This document shows positions 42,057 to 50,514 of a DNA stretch of 64,000 nucleotides, in pieces; positions within the stretch are counted from its first letter, which is position 1, and each line of letters begins with the position of its first letter. The notes beneath the pieces were generated by a model. That model was not told where the DNA came from, did no database searches, and saw only the letters and a program-made list of their open reading frames with translations. The DNA lies in the NCBI RefSeq assembly GCF_900236475.1, contig NZ_LT963352.1, positions 6,204,001-6,268,000 on the forward strand, read 5' to 3'. The DNA is from Streptomyces chartreusis NRRL 3882 (lineage in GTDB: Bacteria > Actinomycetota > Actinomycetes > Streptomycetales > Streptomycetaceae). A program made the position numbers and the translations under genes.

Positions 42057-43301
42057 TTACGAACCGACCTTGCGCTTGTTCCACACGTCGAACCCGACCG
42101 CCGCCAGGAGCACCAGGCCCTTGATGACCTGCTGCCAGTCGGTGCCGATGCCGACGAGGTTCATACCGTTGTTCAGCACGCCCAGGACCAGGCCACCGAT
42201 GATCGCGCCGAGGACGGTGCCGACACCGCCGCTCATCGACGCACCGCCGATGAACGAGGCAGCGATCGCCTCCAGCTCGAAGTTGAGGCCGGCCTTGGGA
42301 GAGGCCGCGTTGAAGCGGGCGGCGAAGACCAGACCCGCCAGGGCCGCGAGCATGCCCATGTTCAGGAAGACCAGGAAGGTGACCTTCTTGTCCTTCACAC
42401 CCGACAGCTTGGCCGCGGGCAGGTTGCCGCCGATCGCGTAGATGTGGCGGCCGACGATGGCGTTGCGCATGACGTAGCCGAAGCCGACGAGCAGCACGCC
42501 GAGGATGAGCAGCACGATCGGGGCGCCCTTGTAGCTGGCCAGCAGCATGGTCAGCGTCAGCACGGCGGCGGAGATCGCGACCAGCTTCAGCAGGAACAGC
42601 TTGGTGGGCGGGACCTCCAGGTTGAACTCCTGCTGCCGCTTGCGGTCCCGGACCTCCTGGAAGATCACGAAGGCGATCATCGCGAAGCCCAGCAGCAGCG
42701 TGAGGTTGTGGTAGTTGGTGTTCGGGCCGACCTCGGGCAGGAACCCGTTGGCCACCTTCTGCAGCCCGTCCGGGAACGGACCCAGGGTCTGGCCCTCCAG
42801 GAAGATCTCCGTCAGACCGCGGAAGATCAGCATGCCCGCCAGGGTCACGATGAACGACGGTATGCCGCCGTACGCGATGAAGAACCCTTGGATGGCACCC
42901 GCGACCGCGCCCACCGCCAGGCACAGCACCACGGCGAGCGGCCAGGGAAGGTCCTGTTTGACCATGAACACGGCGGCCATCGAGCCCACGAACGCCGTCA
43001 GCGAGCCGACCGACAGGTCGATGTGGCCCGCGATGATGACCAGCATCATGCCGATCGCGAGGATCAGGATGTAGCTGTTCTGGAGGACCAGGTTGGAGAC
43101 GTTGCGCGGCAGCAGCAGGTCGCCGTCGGTCCACACGGCGAACAGCGCCACGATCAGGCCGAGCGCGATCAGCATGCCGTACTGGCGCATGTTGCGCCGC
43201 ATGCCGTCCAGCACCAGCTGCAGGAGTCCGTCGCCGGTGGCCGCCCCTCCCTTGCCGGGCGGCGCGGGGGCCGGCGTCTTGGCGGTCACGTCCGTGCTCA
43301 T
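42057..43301 (-). CDS. Monosaccharide ABC importer permease (GguB/XylH type)
   Basis: A 414-residue membrane protein with about ten helices. It has the carbohydrate-uptake 2 family motif LVIIAGHIDLSVGSLTAFVG, IPSFIVTLAGMLIFRGLTEI, and the C-terminal IAASFIGGASMSGGVGTVLG then IIGGLVLGVLNNGMNLVGIG. An insertion of about 80 residues (QEVRDRKRQQEFNLEVPPTK and flanking helices) is typical of the GguB/multiple-monosaccharide type. Start GTG/ATG at 43301 overlaps the ATPase stop by four bases. Confidence 0.9.
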   Translation of the reverse strand: MSTDVTAKTPAPAPPGKGGAATGDGLLQLVLDGMRRNMRQYGMLIALGLIVALFAVWTDGDLLLPRNVSNLVLQNSYILILAIGMMLVIIAGHIDLSVGSLTAFVGSMAAVFMVKQDLPWPLAVVLCLAVGAVAGAIQGFFIAYGGIPSFIVTLAGMLIFRGLTEIFLEGQTLGPFPDGLQKVANGFLPEVGPNTNYHNLTLLLGFAMIAFVIFQEVRDRKRQQEFNLEVPPTKLFLLKLVAISAAVLTLTMLLASYKGAPIVLLILGVLLVGFGYVMRNAIVGRHIYAIGGNLPAAKLSGVKDKKVTFLVFLNMGMLAALAGLVFAARFNAASPKAGLNFELEAIAASFIGGASMSGGVGTVLGAIIGGLVLGVLNNGMNLVGIGTDWQQVIKGLVLLAAVGFDVWNKRKVGS

Positions 43302-44848
43302 CGGGTTACCTCTTTGTCCTTCGTCATCTGACGCATCAGCGATTCCTGGGAGGCCTCGGCCCGCGAGAACTCACCGGTCAGCCGCCCCGCGGCCATCGTG
43401 TAGATGCGGTCGCACATGCCGAGCAGTTCGGGCAGCTCGGAGGAGATGAAGACGACCGCCTTGCCCTGGGCGGCCAGCTGGTCGATGACCGTGTAGATCT
43501 CGTACTTGGCACCGACGTCGATGCCGCGCGTCGGCTCGTCCAGGATCAGCACGTCCGGGCCCGAGAAGATCCACTTGCTGAGGACGACCTTCTGCTGGTT
43601 GCCGCCGGACAGTTTCCCCACCGGCTCGAAGACGGTCGGCGCCTTGATGTTCATGGACTTGCGGAAGCCCTCGGCGACCTGCCGCTCCTCGTGCTCGTCG
43701 ACCACACCGCGCTTGGCGACCTTGCCCAGGGCGGTCAGCGAGATGTTCCGGTTGATGGTGTCGATGAGGTTGAGGCCGTAGTGCTTGCGGTCCTCGGTGA
43801 CGTACGCGATCCCGTGCTTGACCGCCTCGGGGACGGACTTCGTACGGATCTCCGTGCCGTCCTTGAGGACCGTGCCGCCCGCGTACCGGCCGTACGTCCG
43901 CCCGAAGACGCTCATCGCGAGCTCGGTGCGGCCGGCGCCCATCAGGCCCGCGATGCCGACGATCTCGCCGCGCCGCACCTGGAGGGAGACGTCGTCGACG
44001 ACCTTGCGCTGCTGGTCGATCGGGTGGAACACGGTCCAGCCCCGGATCTCCAGGGCGGGCGCCACGCCCTCCTCGGGCTCGTGCGGCGACCGCTCCGGGA
44101 AGCGGTGCTCCAGGTCGCGGCCGACCATGCCGCTGATGATCCGGTCCTCGGTGGTCTCCGGGGCCTTCACATCGAGGGTCTCGATGGTCTGGCCGTCGCG
44201 GAGGATCGTCACCGAGTCGGCGACCTTCCGGATCTCGTTGAGCTTGTGGGAGATGATGATGGAGGTGATGCCCTGCTTCTTCAACTCCAGGATCAGATCG
44301 AGGAGTTTGTCGCTGTCCTCGTCGTTCAGGGCCGCGGTCGGCTCATCCAGGATGAGCAGCTTCACCTTCTTCGACAGGGCCTTCGCGATCTCCACGAGCT
44401 GCTGCTTGCCCACGCCGATGTCGGCGACGCGGGTGTCCGGGTGGTCGGAGAGACCGACCCGGCGCAGCAGTTCCGTGGCGTGCCGCAGCGTCTCGGTCCA
44501 GCTGATGATCCCCCGCGTGGCGTGCTCGTTGCCGAGGAAGATGTTCTCCGCGAGGGAGAGGTAGGGCACCAGGGCCAGTTCCTGGTGGATGATCACGATG
44601 CCGCGCTCTTCGCTGGCCCGGATGTCCTTGAACTGGCAGAGCTCTCCCTCGAAGAGGATGTCTCCCTCGTAGGTGCCGTGCGGATGGACGCCGGAGAGGA
44701 CCTTCATCAGGGTCGACTTGCCGGCGCCGTTCTCTCCGCAGATGGCGTGGACCTCGCCCTGCCGGACGGTCAGGGTGACGTCCGACAGCGCTTTGACGCC
44801 GGGAAAGGTCTTGACGATCGAGCGCATTTCCAGGACGGGTCCCGCCAT
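43298..44848 (-). CDS. Monosaccharide ABC importer ATPase (GguA/XylG type)
   Basis: A 516-residue protein with two fused ABC domains. Domain 1: Walker A CGENGAGKSTLMKVL, signature IGVGKQQLVEIAKAL, Walker B KLLILDEPTAAL. Domain 2: the degenerate Walker A GLMGAGRTELAMSVFG, signature LSGGNQQKVVLSKWI and Walker B VLILDEPTRGIDVGA. Start ATG 44846-44848 has ggaagg seven bases upstream; an ATG five codons further up would remove that site. It powers uptake with the permease and binding protein on either side. Confidence 0.93.
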   Translation of the reverse strand: MAGPVLEMRSIVKTFPGVKALSDVTLTVRQGEVHAICGENGAGKSTLMKVLSGVHPHGTYEGDILFEGELCQFKDIRASEERGIVIIHQELALVPYLSLAENIFLGNEHATRGIISWTETLRHATELLRRVGLSDHPDTRVADIGVGKQQLVEIAKALSKKVKLLILDEPTAALNDEDSDKLLDLILELKKQGITSIIISHKLNEIRKVADSVTILRDGQTIETLDVKAPETTEDRIISGMVGRDLEHRFPERSPHEPEEGVAPALEIRGWTVFHPIDQQRKVVDDVSLQVRRGEIVGIAGLMGAGRTELAMSVFGRTYGRYAGGTVLKDGTEIRTKSVPEAVKHGIAYVTEDRKHYGLNLIDTINRNISLTALGKVAKRGVVDEHEERQVAEGFRKSMNIKAPTVFEPVGKLSGGNQQKVVLSKWIFSGPDVLILDEPTRGIDVGAKYEIYTVIDQLAAQGKAVVFISSELPELLGMCDRIYTMAAGRLTGEFSRAEASQESLMRQMTKDKEVTR

Positions 44849-44892
44849 GGTCGTGCCTTCCAATCAGTGGTGTCGTCGGTCGGTGGCGGGGA

Positions 44893-46005
44893 CTACTTGA
44901 GATCGGCTGCCGTGTGGTAGCCGGAGTCGATGACGACCTTCTGGTAGTTGGCCTTGTCGACGCTCACGGGCTTCAGCAGGTACGCGGGCACGACCTTCAC
45001 GCCGTTGTCGTAGGTCTTGGTGTCGTTGAGCTCCGGCTTCCTGTCGTTCAGCGCCGCGTCGACCATGTCCGTGGCCACCTTGGCGAGTTCGCGGGTGTCC
45101 TTGAAGACGGTCTGGGTCTGCTGGCCCGCTTCGATCGACTTCAGGGAGGCGACCTCGGCGTCCTGGCCGGTGACGACCGGCAGCGGCTTGCTCTTGGAGC
45201 CGTAGTCGTCGGACTTCAGCGCGGAGAGGATGCCGATGGAGATGCCGTCGTAGGGGGAGAGGACGGCGTCGACGCGCTCGGTCTTGTAGGCCGAGGTCAG
45301 GATGTCGTCCATGCGCTTCTGGGCGGTGCCGCCGTCCCAGCGCAGCGTGGTGACCTGGTTGAGCTTGGTCTGGCCGGAGCGGACGACGAGCTGCTTCTTG
45401 TCGATGTACGGCTGCAGGACCTTCATCGCGCCGCCGAAGAAGTAGCGGGTGTTGTTGTCGTCGTTGGAGCCGGCGAACAGCTCGATGTTGAAGGGGCCCT
45501 TCTTGGAGCCGTCCTTCAGGCCGAGCTTCTCGACGATGTAGCTGCCCTGGAGCTCGCCGACCTTCTCGTTGTCGAAGGAGGCGTAGTAGTCGACGTCCTT
45601 CGTGCCGAGGATCAGGCGGTCGTAGGAGATGACCGGGATGTTGGCGTCCTTGGCCTGCTGGAGCACGTTGTTCATCGACTTGTTGTCGATGGCCGCGATG
45701 ATCAGCGCCTTGACGCCCTGCGTGATCAGGTTCTCGACCTGGGAGACCTGCTGGTCCGGGTCGTCCTCGCCGTAGACCAGCTTGGCCTTGTAGCCCTTGG
45801 CTTCCAGGTTCTTCTTGACGTAGTCGCCGTCGAGGATCCAGCGCTCGGAGGACTTGGTCGGCATCGCGACGCCGATGGTGCCTCCCTTGGCGTCTCCCGC
45901 GCCCTCCTTGCTGCCGCCCTCGCCGCTCTGGCCGCAGGCGGACAGGGTCAGGGCGAGGGACGCGGCTCCGGCTATGGCGGCGAGAGCGGCTCTGCGGTTA
46001 CGCAT
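44893..46005 (-). CDS. Sugar-binding lipoprotein (ChvE type)
   Basis: A 370-residue substrate-binding protein. The lipobox is LTLSACG (Cys at about 23 from ATG 46003-46005, which follows aagga). The mature part has GTIGVAMPTKSSERWILDGD, VENLITQGVKALIIAAIDNK, IPVISYDRLILGTKDVDYYA and VVTGQDAEVASLKSIEAGQQ, the ribose/galactose/ChvE-like two-lobed fold. ChvE proteins bind L-arabinose, D-galactose, D-fucose or D-xylose, which agrees with the arabinanase and galactosidase genes nearby. Confidence 0.92.
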   Translation of the reverse strand: MRNRRAALAAIAGAASLALTLSACGQSGEGGSKEGAGDAKGGTIGVAMPTKSSERWILDGDYVKKNLEAKGYKAKLVYGEDDPDQQVSQVENLITQGVKALIIAAIDNKSMNNVLQQAKDANIPVISYDRLILGTKDVDYYASFDNEKVGELQGSYIVEKLGLKDGSKKGPFNIELFAGSNDDNNTRYFFGGAMKVLQPYIDKKQLVVRSGQTKLNQVTTLRWDGGTAQKRMDDILTSAYKTERVDAVLSPYDGISIGILSALKSDDYGSKSKPLPVVTGQDAEVASLKSIEAGQQTQTVFKDTRELAKVATDMVDAALNDRKPELNDTKTYDNGVKVVPAYLLKPVSVDKANYQKVVIDSGYHTAADLK

Positions 46006-46100
46006 GATGATCATCCTTGATCTGTGTGCAGGGCTCGGTCTGGGAGGCGCGAAGTCGCTCCGGGTGGTCGTGCCGGAAAGACCGAGAAGAGATGTGTGGG

Positions 46101-46130
46101 ATTGTGGTCGGCTGTGTCTTCTTTTGTGAA
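46101..46130 (-). promoter_or_regulatory. Possible promoter of the ChvE-type importer operon
   Basis: Minus-strand -35 TTCACA (46125-46130) and -10 CACAAT (46101-46106), 18-bp spacer. The operator-like site at 46151-46166 lies 20 bp upstream of the -35. Confidence 0.4.
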
Positions 46131-46147
46131 GCTGAGTTTCCGGAACG

Positions 46148-47116
46148 TTATGCCGAGATTTCGAACCGTTGCAGATCGCCCGGCAGTCGCGACCCGAGCG
46201 GCGCCATGTCGCCGTCGGCGCCGTGGCGGGCCAGGAGGTCCAGGGCGAGCCGGCCCCGCCGCACGCGTTCCTTGGCCGTGGCCAGGGTGAGTTCGCGCAT
46301 GTGGTGCCCGTAGGGGTAGATCCCGGGCGCCTTCGACAGGCCGAACTTCAGGTAGAGCGGTGCGCCGCGCCGGATGAGCTCGGCGACCTCGTACATCCGG
46401 ACGTAGCCGCCGAGGTCGTCGGGGGCCTCGATGTACATGTCCATCGGAGCGCCGGAAACCCGGCGGATCTCGGTGAGGTGATCGAGCGTCAGGTCGCTCG
46501 GCACGTTGACGGAGTCGGCGCCGAGGCGCTCGTACACCGCGTACGCCGCCGGGTTGACGGGCCCGATGAGCGCACTCACCTTGAGGGTCGTGTCGGCCGG
46601 GATGATGCCGGCCGCGCGCGCCCGGTGCAGCGTCCACAGCACGCCCTCGTCGGCGACGAGCAGGCACTTGACGCCCAACTCCGTGGCCCGCACGGCGTCT
46701 TCGACGCAGCCGGCGACGGCGTCGTGGCCGCGGGCTCTGAGGCCCCCGCCACGCGAGTCGGTACGCGTGGAGCCGCCGATGTCCCACGTGCCGCGCGGGC
46801 CGGTGAACAGGCAGAGCTCGATGTCGCGTTCGGCCGTCGCCTCGACCATCTCGGTGATCTCGGCGTCGGTCAGCATCCACACGCCGCTGCCCTGGCTGAT
46901 CCGGTGGATCGGCACGTCCAGCCGCGAGGCCTCCTTCAGGACCACCGCCAGCGCCTCGGGACCCTCGCACGAGGGGATCTCGGTGCGCCAGCGGCCGCCG
47001 CCGGGGAAGGAGTGCGGCGAGGCGTCGGCGGGGTCGAGGGCGGGCGCGCTCAGGCCCAGCGTGGTGAGCGCCTGCTCACCGGGCCTACGGGCTGCCGTGG
47101 CGGAAGCGTCGGTCAC
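46148..47116 (-). CDS. Conserved hypothetical TIM-barrel protein (peptidase U32-like)
   Basis: A 322-residue protein starting at GTG 47114-47116 after aagga. Alternating strands and helices, with SRLDVPIHRISQGSGVWMLT, DIELCLFTGPRGTWDIGGST, ATELGVKCLLVADEGVLWTL, LKVSALIGPVNPAAYAVYER, LGADSVNVPSDLTLDHLTEI and APMDMYIEAPDDLGGYVRMY, suggest a TIM barrel similar to the N-terminal domain of U32 proteins. No established function. It has its own operator-like site 15 bases before the start and sits between a sugar-acid dehydratase operon and a sugar importer, so a cleavage (aldolase-like) or isomerisation step in that pathway is a reasonable hypothesis. Confidence 0.7.
   Translation of the reverse strand: MTDASATAARRPGEQALTTLGLSAPALDPADASPHSFPGGGRWRTEIPSCEGPEALAVVLKEASRLDVPIHRISQGSGVWMLTDAEITEMVEATAERDIELCLFTGPRGTWDIGGSTRTDSRGGGLRARGHDAVAGCVEDAVRATELGVKCLLVADEGVLWTLHRARAAGIIPADTTLKVSALIGPVNPAAYAVYERLGADSVNVPSDLTLDHLTEIRRVSGAPMDMYIEAPDDLGGYVRMYEVAELIRRGAPLYLKFGLSKAPGIYPYGHHMRELTLATAKERVRRGRLALDLLARHGADGDMAPLGSRLPGDLQRFEISA
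46151..46166. promoter_or_regulatory. Operator-like site overlapping the end of the TIM-barrel gene
   Basis: On the minus-strand complement the site reads GTTCGAAATCTCGGCA, 14 of 16 identical to the site at 49514-49529. It encodes the last residues of the TIM-barrel protein and lies about 145 bases before the ChvE-type gene. Confidence 0.5.
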
Positions 47117-47130
47117 AGGAAAGTCCTTCG

Positions 47131-47146
47131 GTTCGATATTTCGGAC
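47131..47146. promoter_or_regulatory. Operator-like site before the TIM-barrel gene
   Basis: GTTCGATATTTCGGAC, the most symmetric copy of the shared motif and identical over its first 14 bases to the site before the dehydratase gene (49514). Confidence 0.6.
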
Positions 47147-47180
47147 GAGGTTCGCGGCTCTGGGTAGGGCAAGGCTGGGT

Positions 47181-47225
47181 GTACGCCGGTACGGGAGCCG
47201 TCAGGTTGCCCCCGTACCGGCGTAC
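47181..47225 (-). terminator. Strong terminator behind the zinc dehydrogenase gene
   Basis: gtacgccggtacggg (47181-47195) is the exact reverse complement of cccgtaccggcgtac (47211-47225). The 15-bp stem begins two bases after the TAG stop of the dehydrogenase gene, so the dehydratase/dehydrogenase pair and the TIM-barrel gene are separate transcripts. Confidence 0.8.
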
Positions 47226-47227
47226 GT

Positions 47228-48232
47228 CTAGGGGCGGAGCAACACCTTGCCCACCTTCGGATCACCGGCTCCCACCAGCTCGATGGCCTGCGAGAAGTCG
47301 GCGAGCGGCAGCTCGTGCGTCACCAGCGGCAGTGGGTCGAGCAGACCGGCCGCGAACACCCGCACCGTGTGCGCCCAGGCGTCCGGCGGAGCACCGAAGA
47401 CGGTGTGCACCTCCAGTTGCCGTACGACGAGATCGGTCGGGTCGAGACCGTCGGCACCCGGCGCCGGGATACCGGTCAGGACCAGCCGGCCGCCGCGTCG
47501 GAGCAGGGCGGCGGAGATCCTGGCGGCGTCCGCGGAGCCGGCCGTCTCGATCACCACGTCGAAGTCGTCCGGGAGATCCTGGTCCTTCGTCCGGAAGTCC
47601 GTCGCGCCGTACTGCCGCGACAGCGCCTCGCGGTCCCGGCGGGTGCCGACGACCAGCAGCTCGGCCGGCGAGTTCGCCTTCAGGAACTGCACGGCGAACA
47701 TGCCGAGGGTGCCGGTGCCGACCACCGCGACGCGCTCGCCGGGCTGTGCGTTCCCCTTCAGCGCGGCCGCCGCAATACAGGCGGCGGGCTCCAGGAGGGC
47801 CGCGGCCGTGAGGTCGCAGTCGTCCGGGAGGGCGTGCAGGAGACGGGCGGGGAGCGTCAGCGTGGCCGCCATCGCGCCCGGCTGGGTGAACCCGGTCTCC
47901 TCATAACCGGCCGTGCACAGGGTCGTGTCGCCCGCGTGGCAGCGGTCGCAGACCTGGCAGTTGCGGAAGCCCTCACCGACGACCTTGCGGCCGACGAGGG
48001 ACTCGGGGACACCGGCGCCCACCGCCTCGACGGTCCCGGACCACTCGTGGCCCGGGGTGAGCGGGTAGCGCACGTAGCCCTCGGGGCGGTTGCCCTGGTA
48101 GACCTCGCGGTCGCTGCCGCAGATGCCGGAGGCGTGGACGCGCACCAGTGCCTCGCCGGCCTCGGGCCGCCGGGGCTCGTGCGGGACGAGGCGGTGCTCG
48201 CCCGGGGCGTCGATCACTACCGCGGTGCTCAC
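47228..48232 (-). CDS. Zinc-dependent alcohol/sugar dehydrogenase (MDR)
   Basis: A 334-residue medium-chain dehydrogenase from GTG 48232, with ggagg upstream. Catalytic zinc: VHASGICGSDREVYQGNRP and PLTPGHEWSGTVEAVG; structural zinc cysteines: FRNCQVCDRCHAGDTTLCTAG; glutamate ligand in ALLEPAACIAAAAL; NAD(P) loop VAVVGTGTLGMFAVQF. Sorbitol-, threonine- and galactitol-dehydrogenase-like enzymes share this form. Together with the SMP-30 lactonase and the dehydratase it could provide the first oxidation of galactose, arabinose or fucose. It follows the dehydratase gene and ends at a terminator. Confidence 0.88.
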   Translation of the reverse strand: MSTAVVIDAPGEHRLVPHEPRRPEAGEALVRVHASGICGSDREVYQGNRPEGYVRYPLTPGHEWSGTVEAVGAGVPESLVGRKVVGEGFRNCQVCDRCHAGDTTLCTAGYEETGFTQPGAMAATLTLPARLLHALPDDCDLTAAALLEPAACIAAAALKGNAQPGERVAVVGTGTLGMFAVQFLKANSPAELLVVGTRRDREALSRQYGATDFRTKDQDLPDDFDVVIETAGSADAARISAALLRRGGRLVLTGIPAPGADGLDPTDLVVRQLEVHTVFGAPPDAWAHTVRVFAAGLLDPLPLVTHELPLADFSQAIELVGAGDPKVGKVLLRP

Positions 48233-48293
48233 GTCGCTCCTCCGGGTTTCGAAGCTTTCGGTTGCCGGTTCCGGGTTTCCGGGGACCGGAGGG

Positions 48294-49457
48294 TCACTGC
48301 GTGCCCTTGGGCTTGCGCTGCTCCCAGCCGTCCGCCCAGAGGTCGAAGCGGGCCTGCTGCTGCGGGAACTCGGCGGCGGCGTCGACGTCCAGCTCCACGC
48401 CCAGACCCGGGGCGTCCGAGAGGTGGAAGCAGCCGTCCTCCGGGTTCACCTGCGGGGCGCCCTTGATCACCTTCTTGATCTCAGCGTCGGCGAAGTCGTT
48501 GAAGTGCTCAAGGATCTTGAAGTTCGGGGAGGTGAAGCCGACCTGGAGCGATGCGGCGGTCAGGACCGAGCCGCCGACGTTGTGCGGGGCCACCAGCATG
48601 TAGTGGGTCTCGGCCGTCGCCGCGAGCTTCCTGGTCTCCCAGATTCCACCGATATGGCCGACGTCCGGCTGGATGATGTCCACGGCCTGGCTCTCGAAGA
48701 GCTCGCGGAACTCGATCCGGTCGTGGATGCGCTCACCGGTCGCTACCGGCATGTCGACCTTGGCGGCCACCTTCTCCAGGGCCTTGAGGTTCTCCGGCGG
48801 GACCGGCTCCTCCAGCCACGCCGGCTTGAACGGCGCGAGCTCCTTGGCCAGGCGTACGGCCGTGGCGGGGGAGAAGCGGCCGTGCATCTCCAGCATCAGC
48901 TCGGCCTCGGGGCCGATGGCGTCCCGGACCGCCTCGATCAGGGAGACGGCGTACAGGGTGTCCTTGTGGTCCAGCTCGAAGTGCCCGGTGCCGAAGGGGT
49001 CGATCTTGAGCGCCCGGTAGCCCCGCTCCATGACCCCCTGGGCCGCCTTGTGGTACGCCTCCGGGGTGCGCTCCGTGGTGTACCACCCGTTGGCGTACGC
49101 CTTGACCTTGTCGGTGACCTTGCCCCCCAGCAGCTGCCAGACGGGGACGCCGAGGGCCTTGCCCTTGATGTCCCAGCAGGCCATCTCGATCACGGCGATG
49201 CCGGACATCACGATCTCGCCGGCGCGGCCGTAGTCGCCGTACTTCATCCGCTTGACGAGGTCCTCGACAGCGAAGGGGTCGGAGCCGAGAATGTGGTTGA
49301 CCTCAGCCTCCTTCAGGTAACCGAGAAGGGCGTCGGTGTGTCCCAGCATCCGGGTCTCGCCGACTCCGGTGATCCCCTCGTCGGTGTGCACCTGGACGTA
49401 CGTCAGGTTGCGCCACGGCGTCCCGACCACGTGTGTGCTGATTCCGGTGATGCGCAC
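48294..49457 (-). CDS. Enolase-superfamily sugar-acid dehydratase (galactonate dehydratase-like)
   Basis: A 387-residue protein from GTG 49457. The capping domain is MRITGISTHVVGTPWRNLTY, VGETRMLGHTDALLGYL. The barrel has ALKIDPFG, the metal/base motif LMLEMHGRFSP (E190 and H192), WLEEPVPPEN (E216), TGERI (E242) and VAPHN (H292). These correspond to the DgoD-type ligands and two catalytic histidines, with Glu in place of the usual first Asp. Expected reaction: dehydration of galactonate or a related aldonate to the 2-keto-3-deoxy acid. A promoter and an operator-like site lie upstream. Confidence 0.88.
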   Translation of the reverse strand: MRITGISTHVVGTPWRNLTYVQVHTDEGITGVGETRMLGHTDALLGYLKEAEVNHILGSDPFAVEDLVKRMKYGDYGRAGEIVMSGIAVIEMACWDIKGKALGVPVWQLLGGKVTDKVKAYANGWYTTERTPEAYHKAAQGVMERGYRALKIDPFGTGHFELDHKDTLYAVSLIEAVRDAIGPEAELMLEMHGRFSPATAVRLAKELAPFKPAWLEEPVPPENLKALEKVAAKVDMPVATGERIHDRIEFRELFESQAVDIIQPDVGHIGGIWETRKLAATAETHYMLVAPHNVGGSVLTAASLQVGFTSPNFKILEHFNDFADAEIKKVIKGAPQVNPEDGCFHLSDAPGLGVELDVDAAAEFPQQQARFDLWADGWEQRKPKGTQ

Positions 49458-49513
49458 GGCGGTTTTCCCTCGCAGCTTCGTCGGCTCGGTTCGTCAGTCA
49501 TTCAGTTCGACGT

Positions 49514-49529
49514 GTTCGATATTTCGGCA
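49514..49529. promoter_or_regulatory. Operator-like site before the dehydratase operon
   Basis: GTTCGATATTTCGGCA, sharing 14 bases with the site at 47131. A second TTCGAA-containing element (49533-49548) lies between it and the -10 box. Confidence 0.6.
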
Positions 49530-49550
49530 CACGTTCGAAATGCTGGCGTG

Positions 49551-49580
49551 ACAGTAAGGACGGGGCGGTGGGGGTGTCAA
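49551..49580 (-). promoter_or_regulatory. Promoter of the dehydratase/dehydrogenase operon
   Basis: Minus-strand -35 TTGACA (49575-49580) and -10 TACTGT (49551-49556), 18-bp spacer; consensus-like and directly upstream of the operator elements, as in a repressible promoter. Confidence 0.65.
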
Positions 49581-49698
49581 TGGGTCGCGCGCATAACGGT
49601 TTCGACAGTTTCGAAACCATGGGGGCGGCGTGTCCCTACAGAACCTTCACAGCTGGATCTAGGAACGTGACCGGCGGGGAACTTAATCTTCCCGCGTC

Positions 49699-50514
49699 AT
49701 GGACTACTGCGACCCGTGCCGACGGCACCTCAACGGCGCGCTCGCCTGCCCGGGGTGCGGCACCCCAGCCGATGTGCTGCGCTGGCGTGAGCCGGAGTAC
49801 GGCGGGTACGACGCCGTTCCTGAGGGCGTTCCCGAGAGCGGGGAGGGCGTGCCCGACGGGTCCGCTCAGCCGGATGATCCGGACGGGTTCGATGAAGAAC
49901 GCGACGGCGACGGTGAGCCGTTGGGGCGTGCTGCTCGGCGGCGTGGACGTGGACGGGTGGGTGAGCACGGACCGGTCGGCGAGGGCCCGGGTGGTGGGAC
50001 GAGCCGGCGGGACCGGAAGGCCGCGGCGCATCGTCGGCGGCGGCGCCGGACGCTGTTCGTCGCGGCGGGGTTCGTGCTGGCGGCGGGTGGGCTGAGTCTC
50101 GCGGAGCTCGGCATGGACGCACCGAAGTCGACACCGAAGCCGGCGGCGGCGGGGGGTGAGTCGGCGGACGGCGACGCGTCGACCGAGGCGGGCGAGACGG
50201 GCGAGACGGGCGGCCAGGGCACGGGCTCCGGGGCTGAGAGGGCGTCAGGGTCCCCTTCGCCGGACGCGTCTGACTCACCGTCGGCTTCCAAGTCCCCGAA
50301 GCCGGACAAGTCCAAGGACGCGAAGGACGACGAGACGCCGAAGGATTCCGACTCGACCTCGGCGGACACGTCCCCCAACCGCCCGACCGCGGCCCCTACG
50401 GCCGCCCAGCCGGCCCCGGCCCCCACCCGAACCACGGACCCGACGACCCCGCCCCCGGCCCCGGAACCGTCCCCCTCGGAAACCTGCAACCGCTTCCTGT
50501 GGTGGTGCGCGTAG
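49699..50514 (+). CDS. SCO2400-like membrane-anchored zinc-ribbon protein
   Basis: A 271-residue protein. The N-terminus MDYCDPCRRHLNGALACPGCG has four cysteines in two CxxC pairs, a small zinc ribbon. A charged linker leads to a basic stretch (RRRRRRTLFVAAGFVLAAGG) that enters one membrane helix at about 115-135, followed by a Ser/Thr/Pro/Asp-rich outer stalk and the C-terminus ETCNRFLWWCA. This is the SCO2400-family layout of Streptomyces; its role is unknown. The stalk is low-complexity and likely disordered. Confidence 0.82.
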   Translation: MDYCDPCRRHLNGALACPGCGTPADVLRWREPEYGGYDAVPEGVPESGEGVPDGSAQPDDPDGFDEERDGDGEPLGRAARRRGRGRVGEHGPVGEGPGGGTSRRDRKAAAHRRRRRRTLFVAAGFVLAAGGLSLAELGMDAPKSTPKPAAAGGESADGDASTEAGETGETGGQGTGSGAERASGSPSPDASDSPSASKSPKPDKSKDAKDDETPKDSDSTSADTSPNRPTAAPTAAQPAPAPTRTTDPTTPPPAPEPSPSETCNRFLWWCA

